From positions 67,001 to 131,000 of the forward strand of contig JAMWET010004091.1 in assembly GCA_024036415.1 (NCBI GenBank): DNA of 64,000 bases. Reading direction: 5' to 3'. Both the position numbers and the translations under genes were made by a program. How positions within the stretch are numbered: position 1 is the first letter of the stretch; every line of letters starts with the position of its first letter. Positions 39,801 through 62,789 of this stretch are shown here, one piece after another. The notes beneath the pieces were generated by a model that ran no database searches, was not told where the DNA came from, and saw nothing but the letters and a program-made list of their open reading frames with translations. Source of the DNA: Prochilodus magdalenae (Eukaryota > Chordata > Actinopteri > Characiformes > Prochilodontidae).

Positions 39801-40090
39801 ATTAGCCGTGACGAGGCCGAGCGCGGTAAGAGGCGCAGTATTGAGATCTCGGAGGTTACTTGGCGGTTCCACAGGCTCTCAGCTCCCTCTCCCTCTCTCT
39901 CAGTATCCACCCTGAGTTTCTGTCAGCGTGAGCACTGTATTGCCGAAACCCTGGTCTGTTTTGGGTTTTCCTTTGTGAAAGCATTGCAAAATACTTAGAT
40001 TTCTATGTGTAACATATATATATATAAAGTATAAATATATATATATAAATAATATACATATTACATATAAAATAAAACTGAAATGAAGAA
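36852..40090 (+). other. nr1d2: probable nr1d2 3' UTR with candidate poly(A) signal at 40071-40076
   Basis: After the stop there is no further exon-like frame. The stretch contains an A/T-rich segment, a 15-nt A run (about 37842), TTATTA repeats and AATAAA at 40071-40076 just after a TATA-rich run. A 3.2-kb 3' UTR is compatible with the long UTR of vertebrate NR1D2. The extent is inferred only. Confidence 0.45.
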
Positions 40091-40099
40091 CTCTCCTTT

Positions 40100-41250
40100 C
40101 TGAGTGGTTCTGTCCATCACTTCACCAACAAACACCTTATCCAGCATATAGCATCTTCACAGACATGTACCAAACACACGGCCCTGGTGCTGGACTTGAT
40201 TCAGGGCCGCGCTCTGTCCACTCCGCTCCACTTTTTTTTTCGGAGATCTAGTTTTGGGCGAAAGACAAACGAAGGATGCAAACCGGCGGGGGTGCTCGGC
40301 CACCCGGCCCTCTCGTGCCTTGTCCAGGCTGGTGGGCAGATGGCAGCCCGGAGGCCTGTGAACTCTCGGAACAGCAGGGCTGCCCTCGTTTCCACTGGAC
40401 CGCTGCTGTCCCTTATATTAAAGGGCCCATATTGTGCTTTTCATTTCTGTATCTCTGAACTCTTCTCGTTATTGTGCCTCTAAAGACTCATCTATGCTCC
40501 CTTTAAGCACTTCAGGTTGGAAATCTGGCTTTGCCAGTAGGGGCTAATGTTAGCTAGCGTAGCTAGTTAGCTAACTTTAGAGGCCTGTGGCTTCAAACGG
40601 TCAGTCGCTTCCTCGTTTATTCAGCTCCACTGTGGGTTAAGAAGGGTTCAGTTCTTTCACTCCAGTGCGCTTGTTAACACGTCCGGGTCCGAACCTTCAC
40701 TGAGCGGCTGAGGTCGGGCTGTTCACCGTGCTGCAGTTCTGTGGTCACGGTATGTTAAAAATCCAGTCCAGAAAACAAGCTACCGTTCTAGATCTCTCTC
40801 CGAGCTGAGAAGAGGAGAGCCTGCAGCGGATACTCTGAGTTACAGTCTCACACCTACAAACACACACTCGGCTTGGTGGCAGTGGGCTCCAATGTTAGCT
40901 AGCCATAGCTAGCGCACCTAGCTAACGTTAGCTCCCACCGGTAAACACCAAACTGGCTCTCTGTGGAGACCCTTGACTGGTCTGTGGGTTTTAGAGGGAG
41001 TTGCTATGAACCCGCATCCTCACGTTCCGGTTGTTAGCTGGTTTATGTGCTGCTAAAGCTAATACAGCTAGCCTTAGCTCTGCTTTAGCTAGGCAGCTAG
41101 CTCTCTTCACCAGCCCTGCTCTGACTGACAAGCCCAACAACGGAAGACGTGACTTCATAGCAGGAAACAGCCTAAAGACCACAGAGAGTATATCGAGTAT
41201 CTCCAACGGGACAGTTCGGCTTTGTCAGTAGGTGCTAACGTTAGCTAGGT
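40100..41250. repeat. repeat-rich DNA with family D block (40400-41250)
   Basis: It contains AAAGGGCCCATATTGTGCTT, AGCTAGC-rich stretches and CTGAGCGGCTGAGGTC. A similar block in opposite orientation lies at 50330-50680. No gene is supported. Confidence 0.6.
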
Positions 41251-41264
41251 CAGCTAGCTAGCTA

Positions 41265-41412
41265 GCATTAGAGCCCTGTGGCTTCAGTCTGTGTTTTAGC
41301 TAGCTAGCTGTTTTAGCTAGCATTAGAGCCCTGTGGCTTCAGTCTGTGTTTTAGCTAGCTAGCTGTTTTAGCTAGCATTAGAGCCCTGTGGCTTCAGTCT
41401 GTGTTTTCAGAC
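41265..41412 (+). repeat. 55-bp tandem repeat, about 2.6 copies
   Basis: Units contain ATTAGAGCCCTGTGGCTTCA and TTTTAGCTAGCTAGCTG. Confidence 0.9.
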
Positions 41413-41849
41413 AGTGGTGTAAGAACTGTAACTGAGCTTATCAGTTACAGGCGTCTCTTTCGCACCCCCGAAGAGCATGAGTAGTTTTTTTGGAATTTGT
41501 AGATTAATGCTAGAATGAGAATCTTCACTGTGCCTGGGAGAAATTTGGGGGGACCTTGCTGAGCTCTGGCTTGTAGATTAAATGCTTCATACCCAAATGG
41601 AACTGGCCAGCCCTGAAGGAAATATTCCGAGCCTGGCGCTCCATACTGCATCCATACCTGGGATAATCTTTTGGTAAGCGTCCGGCCATTGCTTGAGCTA
41701 CTGGCTATACGGCCCCAGTGGTCCGGGCTTTGGTACCCATGATCTTTGAGAACGTCCACAAGTATAGATGAACTGAAGGAATATTCCGGACCTGGCGCTC
41801 CATACGCATCCATACTCATCTGTATCCGTAACCCTCTTCCCCTCACTCT

Positions 41850-43005
41850 GTACAGACCTCACACCAGGCGGTTCCACACATACAGCATTCATCCAAACCC
41901 CTCCCCCGATTACAAACACCGAAACCCGGCTCTCGCCTCACTCTGGTACACACTCACACCGTAACCGCTGTATCCGTAAACTCTCAGAGAGAACCCCACA
42001 CCTCTGTACATACATACAAACACTCTCTCACTCACTCTGTACACGACCTCACACCAAACCCGCTCTCCTCACTCTGTACACACCTCACACCAAACCCCGC
42101 TCCTCCCTCACTCTGGTACACACCCTCACACCAACCCGCTCTCCCTCACTCTGTACACACCTCACACCAAACCCGCTCTCCCTCACTCTGTACACACCTC
42201 ACACCAAACCCGCTCTCCCTCACTCTGTACACACCTCAAACCCCCCCCTCCCCCACTCTGTACCACACCTTCACACCAAACCCGCTCTCCCTCACTCTGT
42301 ACACACCTGTACTCACACCAAACCCTCTCTCCCTCACTCTGTACACACCTCAACACCAAACCCCTCTCTCCCTGTCACACCTGTACACAACCCTCCTCTT
42401 CCTCACTCACACCCTCAAAACCCTCTCTCCCTCACTCTGTACACACACCTCACACAAACCCCCCCTCAACCCTCTCTCACCTCACTCTGTACACAGCACC
42501 TCACACCAAACCCTCTCTCCCTCACTCTGTATACACCTCACACCAAACACCTCTCTCCCTCCACTCTGTACACGCCTCACACACCAAACCCGCTCTCACC
42601 TCACTCTGTACACACCTCACACCAAACCCACTCTCCCTCACTCTGTACACACCTCACACCAAACCCTCTCTCCACTCACTCTGTAACTCACCTCACACCA
42701 AAACCCTCTCTCCCTCACTCTGTACACACCTCACACCAACCCTCGCTCTCCCTCATCTCTGTACACACACCTCACACCAAACCCGCCCTCACTCACTCTG
42801 TACACACCTCACACCAAACCCTCTCTCACTCACTCTGTACACACCTCACACCAAACCCGCTCTCCCTCACTCTGTACACACCTCACACCAAACCCCCTCT
42901 CACTCACTCTGTTTACACCTCACACCAAACCCTCTCTCCCTCACTCTGTACACACCTCACACCAAACCCTCTCTCACTCACTCTGTACACACCTCACACC
43001 AAACC
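41850..43005 (-). repeat. 37-bp minisatellite, about 30 degenerate copies
   Basis: Units read CTCACTCTGTACACACCTCA, CACCAAACCCGCTCTCC, with frequent one-base indels in the left half. It is the reverse complement of the array at 46243-46825. Confidence 0.95.
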
Positions 43006-43009
43006 CGGA

Positions 43010-45120
43010 CCTGTTTTTATACTGAATTATGTGGAAAAGGATCAGTGAAATTCCAGTTTAGGAATATTTAAAAGTACTTCTGTTCTACTGGTATCGTGCA
43101 CACCTCCCTGTGCGGTCTTCCCAGGTGTGATGATACTGAGTGATGCTGACAGTCAGCAGTAATGTGTGTGTTGATGTTACCCTGTTGACGGTGTACTGTA
43201 CAGGGAAAAACTTACTGCATGTACAATCAATGAACGTTTACAACCTCAGTGCATTAAAATCCATCTCAGATATCCAGTTTTAAATGTCTGAGAATAAACT
43301 ACAGCTACAGCCGACTAACAAAGCCTAGGAAAGAACACCCATGATAAACAAGGGGTATAAATCCAGCGGGGAAACAAACCAGCAACACCTGGAAACAACA
43401 ATAGGGCACGGTACCAGCTAAGATGCAAGGTAAAGGGCGGAGCAAAGCAAGCAGGAAGCAACCAAAACAAAAGCAGGAGAGCACACGAACGCAAAAGAAG
43501 AAAATCGGACACGGACAGGAGGAGCAGGGCATGACGGAGATGAGTTTGGTGTCTGTTAACAATGTTAGCTTAGCACCTCCTGCTCAGACATCAGGTATCG
43601 GCGTGCTGGCTGATCTGTGGTAAGTAATAAATCATGTTCCCTCCATTTTTCACCAAATTAGGACTAAAACGATCCAACATGCATCATTTAAAATACTAAA
43701 GTCTCGTTTTCCCATTATCATACCCCTAAAACCTGCGGTAAAAGCCTGAGTTTTGATGATGTCGCTGTGCACTAGCAGGCGGGGACTAAGTGAGTTTTGG
43801 AGACCTCTCTGGTGGACATGTGTAACTGCATGCAGAACCTTTTATAGCGTGATCCATGCTACGGCTCTCTCCCCAAACAGATGGACCTGATGACTGAATT
43901 TGAAGAGAACTCTTCAGGAAGCTCGGATCTTGTGAGGGTGGGACGTTTATTATCTACGGATTATCAGTACGGAATAGCACAAGCAAGACGTAGAGCTATT
44001 TAAGTTTAACAGTCCCAACTACTAACATCTGTGAGTCTCTCTTATTGCTGCCATGGGGCTACCCGTGGTGCTCCGTGCTCTGCATGACCAGGCTGGAGGC
44101 CAGAGGTCTGGAAAGGTCATGGTGATTTCAAGCTTTGTAGGGAAAATCAATCTTACTGTATCCAGATTTTATTTACTCACCCATCTCTCACACAGTACAG
44201 CATCAGGGCTGTATAACCAGCAGGAACATCTGAACTTGACCAGCTGTGATGGGGATTCCAGAACTGCAATCAGCACATCTCACCACAAGATGGCAGCAGT
44301 GCACCAATTAAATCTAATAGCACTCCTGCTACTGTCCAGAGAGAACCGGGTCACTCAGGCTGGAATACACACTGAGCCTGCCTGAATACACGCGGGACAG
44401 CAAGACTACAAAGGTCAGAGGGCCAATATCGGACCTCTGCAGACAGAACTGGATTATGGCTCTGTTTTGTGTCGTGTGTGGTGCTTATAATGCTGATAAA
44501 TGGGTTTTCATAATCCTAGTAGGAACTAAGGGGCCAGGACTCTTTACTGTACACTGGGGTGCTGAGCTGCAGTACCTCCTGTACCTCCTGTACTGGACGG
44601 GTCATTTATTAGGGGTCCAAGCACCGTTCTACACTGCCTGTGGGGGCACTGTGGAGCAAACCACAGCTCTCGGAACCAAACCTCTCAGACTTTTGGTTTT
44701 GGTCGGAAAGTGCCTGATGTTATTTACACTGATTGTAAATTTAATGATGAATGAGCTTAATGAAATAGCCCAAACTGATAAAAAGTCTGGTTACCTTGAC
44801 TTAAAAGTTAAATATTTTTTTCCCCTCCTGTAAAGTTAGTTTACAGGTTTTGCTTCATCAGTAGCGTCATGAGTGACGGGATCCATAGATTGGGAAGAGG
44901 TGCTACAGTGCAGGGAATGTCTCATTTCATGTGTGGAAAATGGCTCCAGAGCAGATGCTAATGATTGGCTAAAAGAAGGGACTGCATGTGGGCGTGGCCA
45001 AAGACCATAGTTAAAGGAAGTAGCTGAATCTGCAGGTGTATGGAAGCGTAAAGGTAAAAGGTAAAAAAGGTCTCTTAGATTTCAGGTTGACTTTAATGAG
45101 GTGACAACGAGTTTTCTTAC
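43010..45120. other. intergenic DNA, no gene seen
   Basis: Short frames at 44053-44385 and 44456-44833 show no recognisable domain. No repeat is supported. Confidence 0.4.
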
Positions 45121-45127
45121 CACACAG

Positions 45128-45600
45128 TGGTGCTGCTGGGGTAATGAGTAGGTTCTAGAGTTGCAGTGGAACAGCGGTGCTGCTGGGGTAATGAGTAGGT
45201 TCTAGAGTTGCAGTGGAACAGCAGTGCTGCTGAGTAGGTTCTAGAGCTGCAATGGAGCAGCAGTGCTGTTGGGGTACTTAGGTTCTAGAGCTGCAGTGGA
45301 ACAGCAGTTCTGCTGAGGTGAGAAGGTTCTAGAGCTGCAGTGGAGCAGCGGTGCTGCTGGGGTACTCAGTAGGTTCTAGAGCTGCAATGGAGCAGCAGTG
45401 TTGGGGTACTGAGTAGGTTCTAGATTTGCAGTGGAACAGCAGTGCTGCTGAGTAGGTTCTAGAGCTGCAGTGGAGCAGCAGTGCTGTTGGGGTACTTAGG
45501 TTCTAGAGCTGCAGTGGAACAGCAGTTCTGCTGAGGTGAGAAGGTTCTAGAGCTGTGGTGCTGCTGGGGTACTGAGTAGGTTCTAGAGCTGCGGTGGAAC
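45128..45600 (+). repeat. about 45-bp tandem repeat
   Basis: Units contain GTAGGTTCTAGAGCTGCAGT and GGAACAGCAGTGCTGCTGGG, with deletions between copies. Confidence 0.93.
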
Positions 45601-45749
45601 CTTTTAGTGCACCCAGCACCTTTTCGGTACGACTCAGCTTGGTCATAGCATGCTGGAGCTCTGATGCCACAGCAAAGCAGACCAGGAGCTGAACCAGCAC
45701 AGCCGAAACCAACTAAACCCAGAGGAAGAGCTTTAGGGAAATCCCAGAT

Positions 45750-45970
45750 GGTCGTGTGGAGGTCAGGGGACCAGCCTTGTGCAATGGCTGAAGTGCCCTT
45801 GAGCATCTAAGCCCTCTTCTCCGCTGGCACCATCGATAGGGCTGCCTACTGCTCCGGGCAAGTGCGCTCACTGCCCCCTAGGGTGTGTGTGTGGGTGGGT
45901 AGGTGGGTGTTTCACTTCACAGGTGGGTTAAATGCGGAGGACGAATTCCTCTGTGTATAAACACAAACGA
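45750..45970 (+). repeat. second SINE-like copy (body and tail)
   Basis: Shares GTGCCCTTGAGCATC, GCGCTCACTGCCCCCTAGG and GGTGGGTTAAATGCGGAGGA with the copy at 1622-1862. The tRNA head is missing or decayed. Confidence 0.65.
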
Positions 45971-46242
45971 CCCTTACCTCTGTACTCAGAGGAACGACCG
46001 GCCTCCTGTTAACGACTGTAAGGACATGATGTAGATGAAGGTACTGAGCTACACACAGAACAGTACTCATCCACCCAAAGAAACAGAATTCGTTTCCCCT
46101 CACCTGCAGCTGGAGAGCTTATCTCAACCCATAGGACTCATCTGCATAGTACCTAATCTGGTTCTTCCTGATAGACGTGAATTAACTTAGTCCTAATAGA
46201 ATCTAGTACTAAAGGAGAACCAGCCTTCACAGTGTAACTGAT

Positions 46243-46825
46243 TCAGAGAGGGTTTGGTGTGAGGTGTGTACAGAGTGAGGGAGAGAGGGTTTGGTGTGAG
46301 GTGTGTACAGAGTGAGGGAGAGAGGGTTTGGTGTGAGGTGTGTACAGAGTAAGTGAGAGAGGGTTTGGTATGAGGTGTGTACAGAGTGAGTGAGAGAGGG
46401 TTTGGTGTGAGGTGTGTACAGAGTGAGGGAGAGAGGGTTTGGTGTGAGGTGTGTACAGAGTGAGTGAGAGAGGGTTTGGTGTGAGGTGTGTACAGAGTGA
46501 GTGAGAGAGGGTTTGGTGTGAGGTGTGTACAGAGTGAGTGAGAGCGGGTTTGGTGTGAGGTGTGTACAGAGTGAGGGAGAGAGGGTTTGGTGTGAGGTGT
46601 GTACAGAGTGAGGGAGAGAGGGTTTGGTGTGAGGTGTGTACAGAGTGAGGGAGAGCGGGTTTGGTGTGAGGTGTGTACAGAGTGAGTGAGAGAGGGTTTT
46701 GTGTGAGGTGTGTACAGAGTGAGGGAGAGAGGGTTTGGTGTGAGGTGTGTACAGAGTGAGTGAGAGAGGGTTTGGTGTGAGGTGTGTACAGAGTGAGTGA
46801 GAGAGGGTTTGGTGTGAGGTGTTCC
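46243..46825 (+). repeat. 37-bp minisatellite, about 16 regular copies
   Basis: Units read GAGAGGGTTTGGTGTGAGGT, GTGTACAGAGTGAGGGA. The period is fixed at 37 bp. It runs directly into a family A body at 46825. The periodic protein read on the minus strand is an artefact. Confidence 0.96.
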
Positions 46826-47036
46826 TGTGGGGGACTATTTGACCTCACAGCGCCCTGCAGCATGTATCCCTCCACCATGAATGGAGTTTAAGGCTGAGAT
46901 CTTCTCCACACTATCATAAACAGCGTCTCAGACATCAGGCAGCGTATTCAGAACCACCTCATGTAGGAACTTCCTGTGAGGGAGCTTTTAGAGGGGACGT
47001 CTGGTTACCTTCACCACCACTGTGAACAGTTCCTTT
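46825..47036 (+). mobile_element. family A body and right arm adjoining the 37-bp array
   Basis: It contains ACCTCACAGCGCCCTGCAGC and GTCTGGTTACCTTCACCACC. The left part of the element is replaced by the minisatellite. Confidence 0.75.
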
Positions 47037-49285
47037 ACATGCTGGACTATAAGTACTCATATTGAGCAGAAATGCTGCACAGGCTGAGACGGTGAGCATC
47101 TCTTCTGGACTTTACGGTAGGAAGCCTCAGCGTGCAGGACAAAGGGACACCAGAGCACGTCCTCGAGGCGTTTCTCAAAACCACCTTTATTCTCAGAGCC
47201 AGTTCATATTAAATACAAACACACTCCTCATCACCATCATCACCACCATCGCCGTCCTCCTCCTCCTCCATCCGCTCGCCGTCCTTATACAATCATCATC
47301 ACAGTCATCACTCAGATCCAGGATTAAGTTCTTTTAGTGCAACTTCTCTTTTCTTCCAGGTACCCAAATCGCCGCACGGTCCGAACGCTTAATCCTATTT
47401 AATCCTGGGCTTCACTGTCTCACAGCGGCCTTGTGCAACACGGAACAATTTGGTTTTTAAAAAAAAAACAACAAAAAAAACCAAAAACAGTCACAGATTA
47501 ACATCCACACTGCACCCGCACCCCATCCCGCACACAGCCACGGCCGGGAGCCGGGGGGGCGCACCATGAAGCCGTGGGTTCGTGAGCCGACGGATCGAAG
47601 TCAATCTAAAAGCGACTCTGTCCAGCTGGAGCCCACTGAGCGAAGAAGCCAGGCTCGCCGTGTTCGCCTCTCAGGTCCACGTCGTCATGTCAACACAATC
47701 TGTTGGCTAAAACAATAAGACACATAAAGTAACCACACACACAGAAGAGCGTCCTCTGAGATTCTCTGGGCTGAAGGAAAGGCCTGGGTTTCTCTGCAGC
47801 GGGCTTGCCTCTGGAGGGCCGGGGGCCAGGGGCCGGGGGGCGGGCGTGGCCCCTTCGTCCAGTATAAATGGTTTTCCGATGTGGAAGGACCGTGTGTTTT
47901 TCCGGGAATGGTGGGAAGTAACACTGGAAAGAGTTCATGAGTGACCCTGTGTGGTTCGGTTGGAAACTGGAGAAACAGGCTTTAATTCAGTGTCGGCTAA
48001 AATGGCAAAATGCTTCATCGTATGCAAACAAACATCTGTAAAAAACATCTGCAGTCGGAAAATATACAACCTTTTTGTTTTCTTTGTTAAACTCCACCTT
48101 TATACTGTAAAATAAGTTTATTTATTATTTATTTACTGTAGTGCGTGTTTGTTTGAAGTCACTGTAACTCGGTAAAGTGGAAAATCTCTCCTGGAGCCGA
48201 GAGGCGGCACCACCTCCCACCTAACACCTGACCCTAATGCGTGTAGCTGTCGGTCAGCGGTCAGCTCGCCTTCCTGCCTTCCCTCCCACCCTGCTCTCTT
48301 CCCCCCTCCCTCTCCTCTCTCTCTCCCTCTCCCCTCTCCCCTCTCCCCCTCCCTCTCTCTCCTCCCGCACACTGATTGTCTGTGCATTGTTTGTCTGAGT
48401 CTGTGCTTTGCGTGTGCATGTAGTCCTAGAGAAGTCTATTGCTTACGAAAGGCATCACTTTGACAGAGAACACAAGCTTGAGGCAAACTGTTGTGGTTGT
48501 TGTTGTTTTTTTGTTTTTGTTTTTTTTTGTTTTTTGTAGACCAATAAACTTGACCAGTCGTGGTGTAGAACGTACAGAGAGGTATGTGGCGTGAGACATG
48601 TTTCGCAGTACAGTATGTTGGAGGATGATGTCGCAGGGAAAGGAAAACAAACAAACCAACAAACAATCAACAAAAAGGAACAAACAAACAAACAAACAAA
48701 CAAACGAGAACAGACGAACTGAAAGTGGAACTCCTCGACATCTCCTCGAGGTCACGTTGTGTTACGAAGCGGCGGACCGTTCTCGCCTTGCCACGGACCC
48801 CGCCGCTCACCGCTGCATATGCTTGTGTGTTTGTATGGGAATGTAGGACCCCTGTTTACACCTGGACGGGTCATGTGACTGGACTCCAGCTGGGATTTTA
48901 ACCAACCAGAGTAATGCATGTTAGCTCGTACACCTCTTAGCCAATCACGATCGTCTCTGCATGCTACCTCCTCCGACACGTGGTGGAGGAACGTCTATAA
49001 AACGATCTTGCAGCGAGAACGCTGGCGGCAGGAAATCGGTCAGACGAGTAAGAGACGGTGCACACCTCCTGATCATCTAGGTGGAGCTGCTTTGACTCCA
49101 TCACGGCTGAACTTCTTTTACTCTCTCTCTTTCAGAATAAAACAGGCTGTTTGTGTTACTGTGCCTTTAAGACGGACATATGTAAATGAGCTTTGTTCTG
49201 ATCTCCTTTCAAAAAGACTAACTGTATAACTGTAGTGTGAGTGGGCGGGGCTAAACTGCCCCAAGCTAAATAGGTAACTGCTCAC

Positions 49286-49871
49286 TACCAGTCAAAAGTT
49301 CAGACACGGCTCCTCATAGCAGGTTCTCCTTCTGTGTGTCTTAAAGCTCTACTGTAGAATAAAAGTGAAGACCCCAAACTATACACCAGCCCTCATGGAA
49401 TTATCCAGTCCACCTTAAACCCCTCCAGAGTGGAATTATCCAGTCCACCTTAAACTCCTCCAGAATGGAATTATCCAGTCCACCTTAAACCCCTCCAGAG
49501 TGGAGCTGTACAGGAGGATGGAGCAGCTTCCTTACCCTGCAGTGGAGCTGATAGAACAGGGTTTATTACTAAGCAGGTTTGGAGCGATTCTATTGGTCGG
49601 TCCATCATGAATATTCACTAACCTGAAAGGAGAACTAGAGCTTTTACACTGTGCAGAAAAAGAGATCAAAGTTTTTACACCACTAAATATATATTAGAGG
49701 TGGAGATATGGAGGAGGATCATACTGTGTACATCAGGAGTAGATGTGGTGGATCAGGATATGGACTGGTTCAGACTCTCAGCAGGTGGAGCTGCTCAGTG
49801 TACCACTGTAGAGTCTATAAGACCATCAACACCATCCCTTTAGAGGGGCGTGTCTGAACTTTTGACTGGTA
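49286..49871. mobile_element. Tc1/mariner-type MITE with perfect terminal inverted repeats
   Basis: ACCAGTCAAAAGTTCAGACA at the left is exactly complementary to TGTCTGAACTTTTGACTGGT at the right, and both are flanked by TA. The 586-bp interior has a 40-bp tandem repeat (GGAATTATCCAGTCCACCTT) and no transposase. Confidence 0.9.
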
Positions 49872-50116
49872 TTGCAAGCAAATGCATTGGTTTCCGTGAC
49901 AACACAGACAAAAGACTTGAAAACAGGCTGCTTATTTTCCATACCTGGACTGGCGAGTGGAGGTCGCACGATAAAGACTTTAACCATGTTCTTGTATAAC
50001 TGCTAACTTCTGTAGTGCATGTGAAAGACTGAAGGGCAGGGTACGGGTGGGGTTTATAGGGGGCTTCTTGCTCTGAGCCCACCTACCTTCGTGTTTCAGT
50101 TATTAGGCTTGTCAGT

Positions 50117-50308
50117 AGGGTTGCCACCTTTCAGAAATAAAAACAAAGGATGGGGGGCGTGGTCATGTGTGAGTGACGTGTTTGAAATCGTGTCCAGTAT
50201 GTGATCTGATTCCGTGAGATGTGTATATCGGACATTTACGGAACTACGGAACATTTAATCGCCAAATGAAGGAAGATTCAGTATTTTATGGGACGGGTGG
50301 CAACCCTA
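50117..50308. mobile_element. hAT-like MITE, 192 bp
   Basis: Termini TAGGGTTGCCACC and GGTGGCAACCCTA (approximately) are inverted repeats. The flanking octamers CTTGTCAG and GTTGTCAG match at seven of eight bases. Confidence 0.85.
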
Positions 50309-50879
50309 GTTGTCAGTCAGATGAGCTGATGAAGACATAGTTAGCTAGCTAAGTCAGAGCTAGCTATCTTCACTTTAGCTGAGCAGCTTATGGAAACACC
50401 TAACCTGTTTGGGTTTGCCAGTGAGTGCTAGGGTTAGCTAGATTAGCTAGTTAGCTAGCTAACCTTAGAGCCCCGTGTGATTAAACCTAGCTCTTCTTCA
50501 TTGGTGTGAGACTGTAACTCAGCTCATCAGCTGGGGACTCTCCTCTTCTCAGCTCAGAGAAAGATCTAGAATGACACCTGAGAAGGTTTCTGAGTTCGAT
50601 TTAAACTGCAGTGTACACAGAACTGCAGCACGGTGAACAGACCCACCTCAGCCGCTCAGCAGAGGTTTGGACCTGGCCCCAGAAAATGGCTAGTTACATA
50701 TACGGACCGGTGCTGATGCAACATGCCCATGGTAGTGTGGTATGCTGTACACAGTATGCCGTTTAGAGCGCAGCCTTAGCTCTTAGCTTTAGCACTAGCT
50801 CATCTAGAGAGGCAAACCATATTCCTATTTGACACTCAGAGGCTAAAGATAAACATAACAACCACCTGGAAGGCCGGAA

Positions 50880-51190
50880 AGAACACCAAACCTGTCCCCA
50901 CCAGATGAACAGCACTTTTAAGGTTTCATCTGCACTCCAGTTCCGATCTGGGAACATCCACAGGTGCTCCTGTCCGTCCTTCCTCCACTGGGAGAGGAAG
51001 GCTGAATGGAGGTGTAGCTGTTCAAGAAGCTCCTCACTGGGAAAAGAAGAACCACACATCCAACAAAGAAGCTGCTGGTGTTCTCAGAACGATGGACGGA
51101 CCACCCCTGACCTGCGGTCAGTCCAGACCACAACACCGCAGAATGTGTTGGGGGTTATGGGAAAACGCTAAACCAGCTTCTAGGACTGCC
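50880..51190 (+). repeat. interspersed repeat family C copy
   Basis: Blocks AGGTGTAGCTGTTCAAGAAG, GCTGGTGTTCTCAGAACGAT and AACGCTAAACCAGCTTCTA recur at 58880-59720 in the thrb intron. CAGTCCAGACC-type words resemble the SPDLN motif of Tc1 transposases, but no frame is intact. Confidence 0.6.
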
Positions 51191-52302
51191 CTCTGGTGGT
51201 CCCCGCATCCGGAGACTTAAAAACCGAGCCAGGTGTAAGCGGGGTTCTACATGTGTGGATGTGTGTGGCAGTGTGTGCGTATGTGTGTGGATCACCCAAA
51301 CGGCTGATTCTGAGGTTGACTGACAGGTCTGACAGAGGTATAAGTAGGCAAACTCATAGCACCATCGAAGTCCGAGCGGAGGCGTCGCCTTATCTATCTC
51401 ACCAAAATATGACACAGTAAAACGTGTAAGAGTTCCTATGAGAGCGGACAGACAGTCGCAGGCGGACGATCTGAGGATGGATGGTTACGGAACGGGGAGG
51501 GTGGGGGGCGGGAACGCAAACTCTAGACTCAGCATCATCATGTTTCCGTGTTTTGGCACCTAAACAGTGGCATTGTTCAGCGGAAGCTATACGAGTGGGT
51601 TGGTTCTAAGCGCCTTTGGCCCACAGTCTCTGCAGGAACGCTTCGCGGACGGCGCCCTCGGGCGCTCCGGCGCTGCTTGTGAACAGTGCTTGAGAACTCT
51701 CTTGTTATCATGTGTGTAAACTTGCGTGAATGTGGTTTTCCAGGAACCTTATTCTCTTCAGAGAAGTCCTTTGAAGTCCTTTAAGGAACAGAGGCTTATC
51801 TCCTTTGTAGGCTTGTGTTTTTTGATTTTCTCTCTCTCTTTTTTTTTTTTCTACTTGTTTTTTCCAAAAAGCTTCTACGTGATGAGGAATGTTGCATGAT
51901 ACAAATGCATAGATCATACAACCGGGCGAGTGACACTGACTGGGAGATATAATCACTCCTAGAATAACTGTACAACAAAAATACGCCTAGAGTAACTGAA
52001 AACGAGAAAAAAGAGAGAGGAGGAGAGAGGGGAAAAAGGAGAGAGGGAGACAGAGAGAAATGAAAACCAAACGAACGGAAAAAAAACGTAACGCTATTCA
52101 CATGTACCCGCATCGTAAAAGGAATGGTCCGTCCAGAAACCAGGCCCCAGGACTACGTCTACATCTATGGAATGAATTGACACTCAGTAGTGACAGGACA
52201 GAGTTCGTTTATCGTGTCCGCAGAGGGCAAAAGGGGGTGTGGTTAAGCGCCATTGGTGTGTGTGTGTTGGGGGGAGGCGGGGCTTGACCCGATCGGCCTC
52301 CG

Positions 52303-62680
<10,378 letters not shown>

Positions 62681-62789
62681 TTACATTAATCTATCATTTA
62701 TAACACTGTTATGAAGCATCGTTCCCAGTGCACCAGGTATGAGCACTCAGGTGGGACTTAACAGAACTGGTAATCTGTGTGCTTGTGTC

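Larger units (their letters stand above)
47170..52302 (-). other. thrb: possible long thrb 3' UTR with minus-strand AATAAA at 47186-47191
   Basis: No coding exon is seen downstream of the thrb stop. TTTATT at 47186-47191 gives a minus-strand poly(A) hexamer, and other candidates lie at about 48116-48135. Vertebrate THRB has a multi-kilobase 3' UTR, so this is plausible but not shown. The stretch contains a 586-bp mini-transposon (49286-49871) and a 192-bp hAT-like MITE (50117-50308). Confidence 0.3.

Noticed and set aside
46243..46878. 211-aa protein with regular HTSHQT-type repeats
   Set aside because: A 37-bp minisatellite gives the same peptide in rotating frames; it runs into a transposon body.
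47062..47337. 91-aa frame as a separate gene
   Set aside because: No domain, no splice signals and location at the probable end of the thrb 3' UTR.
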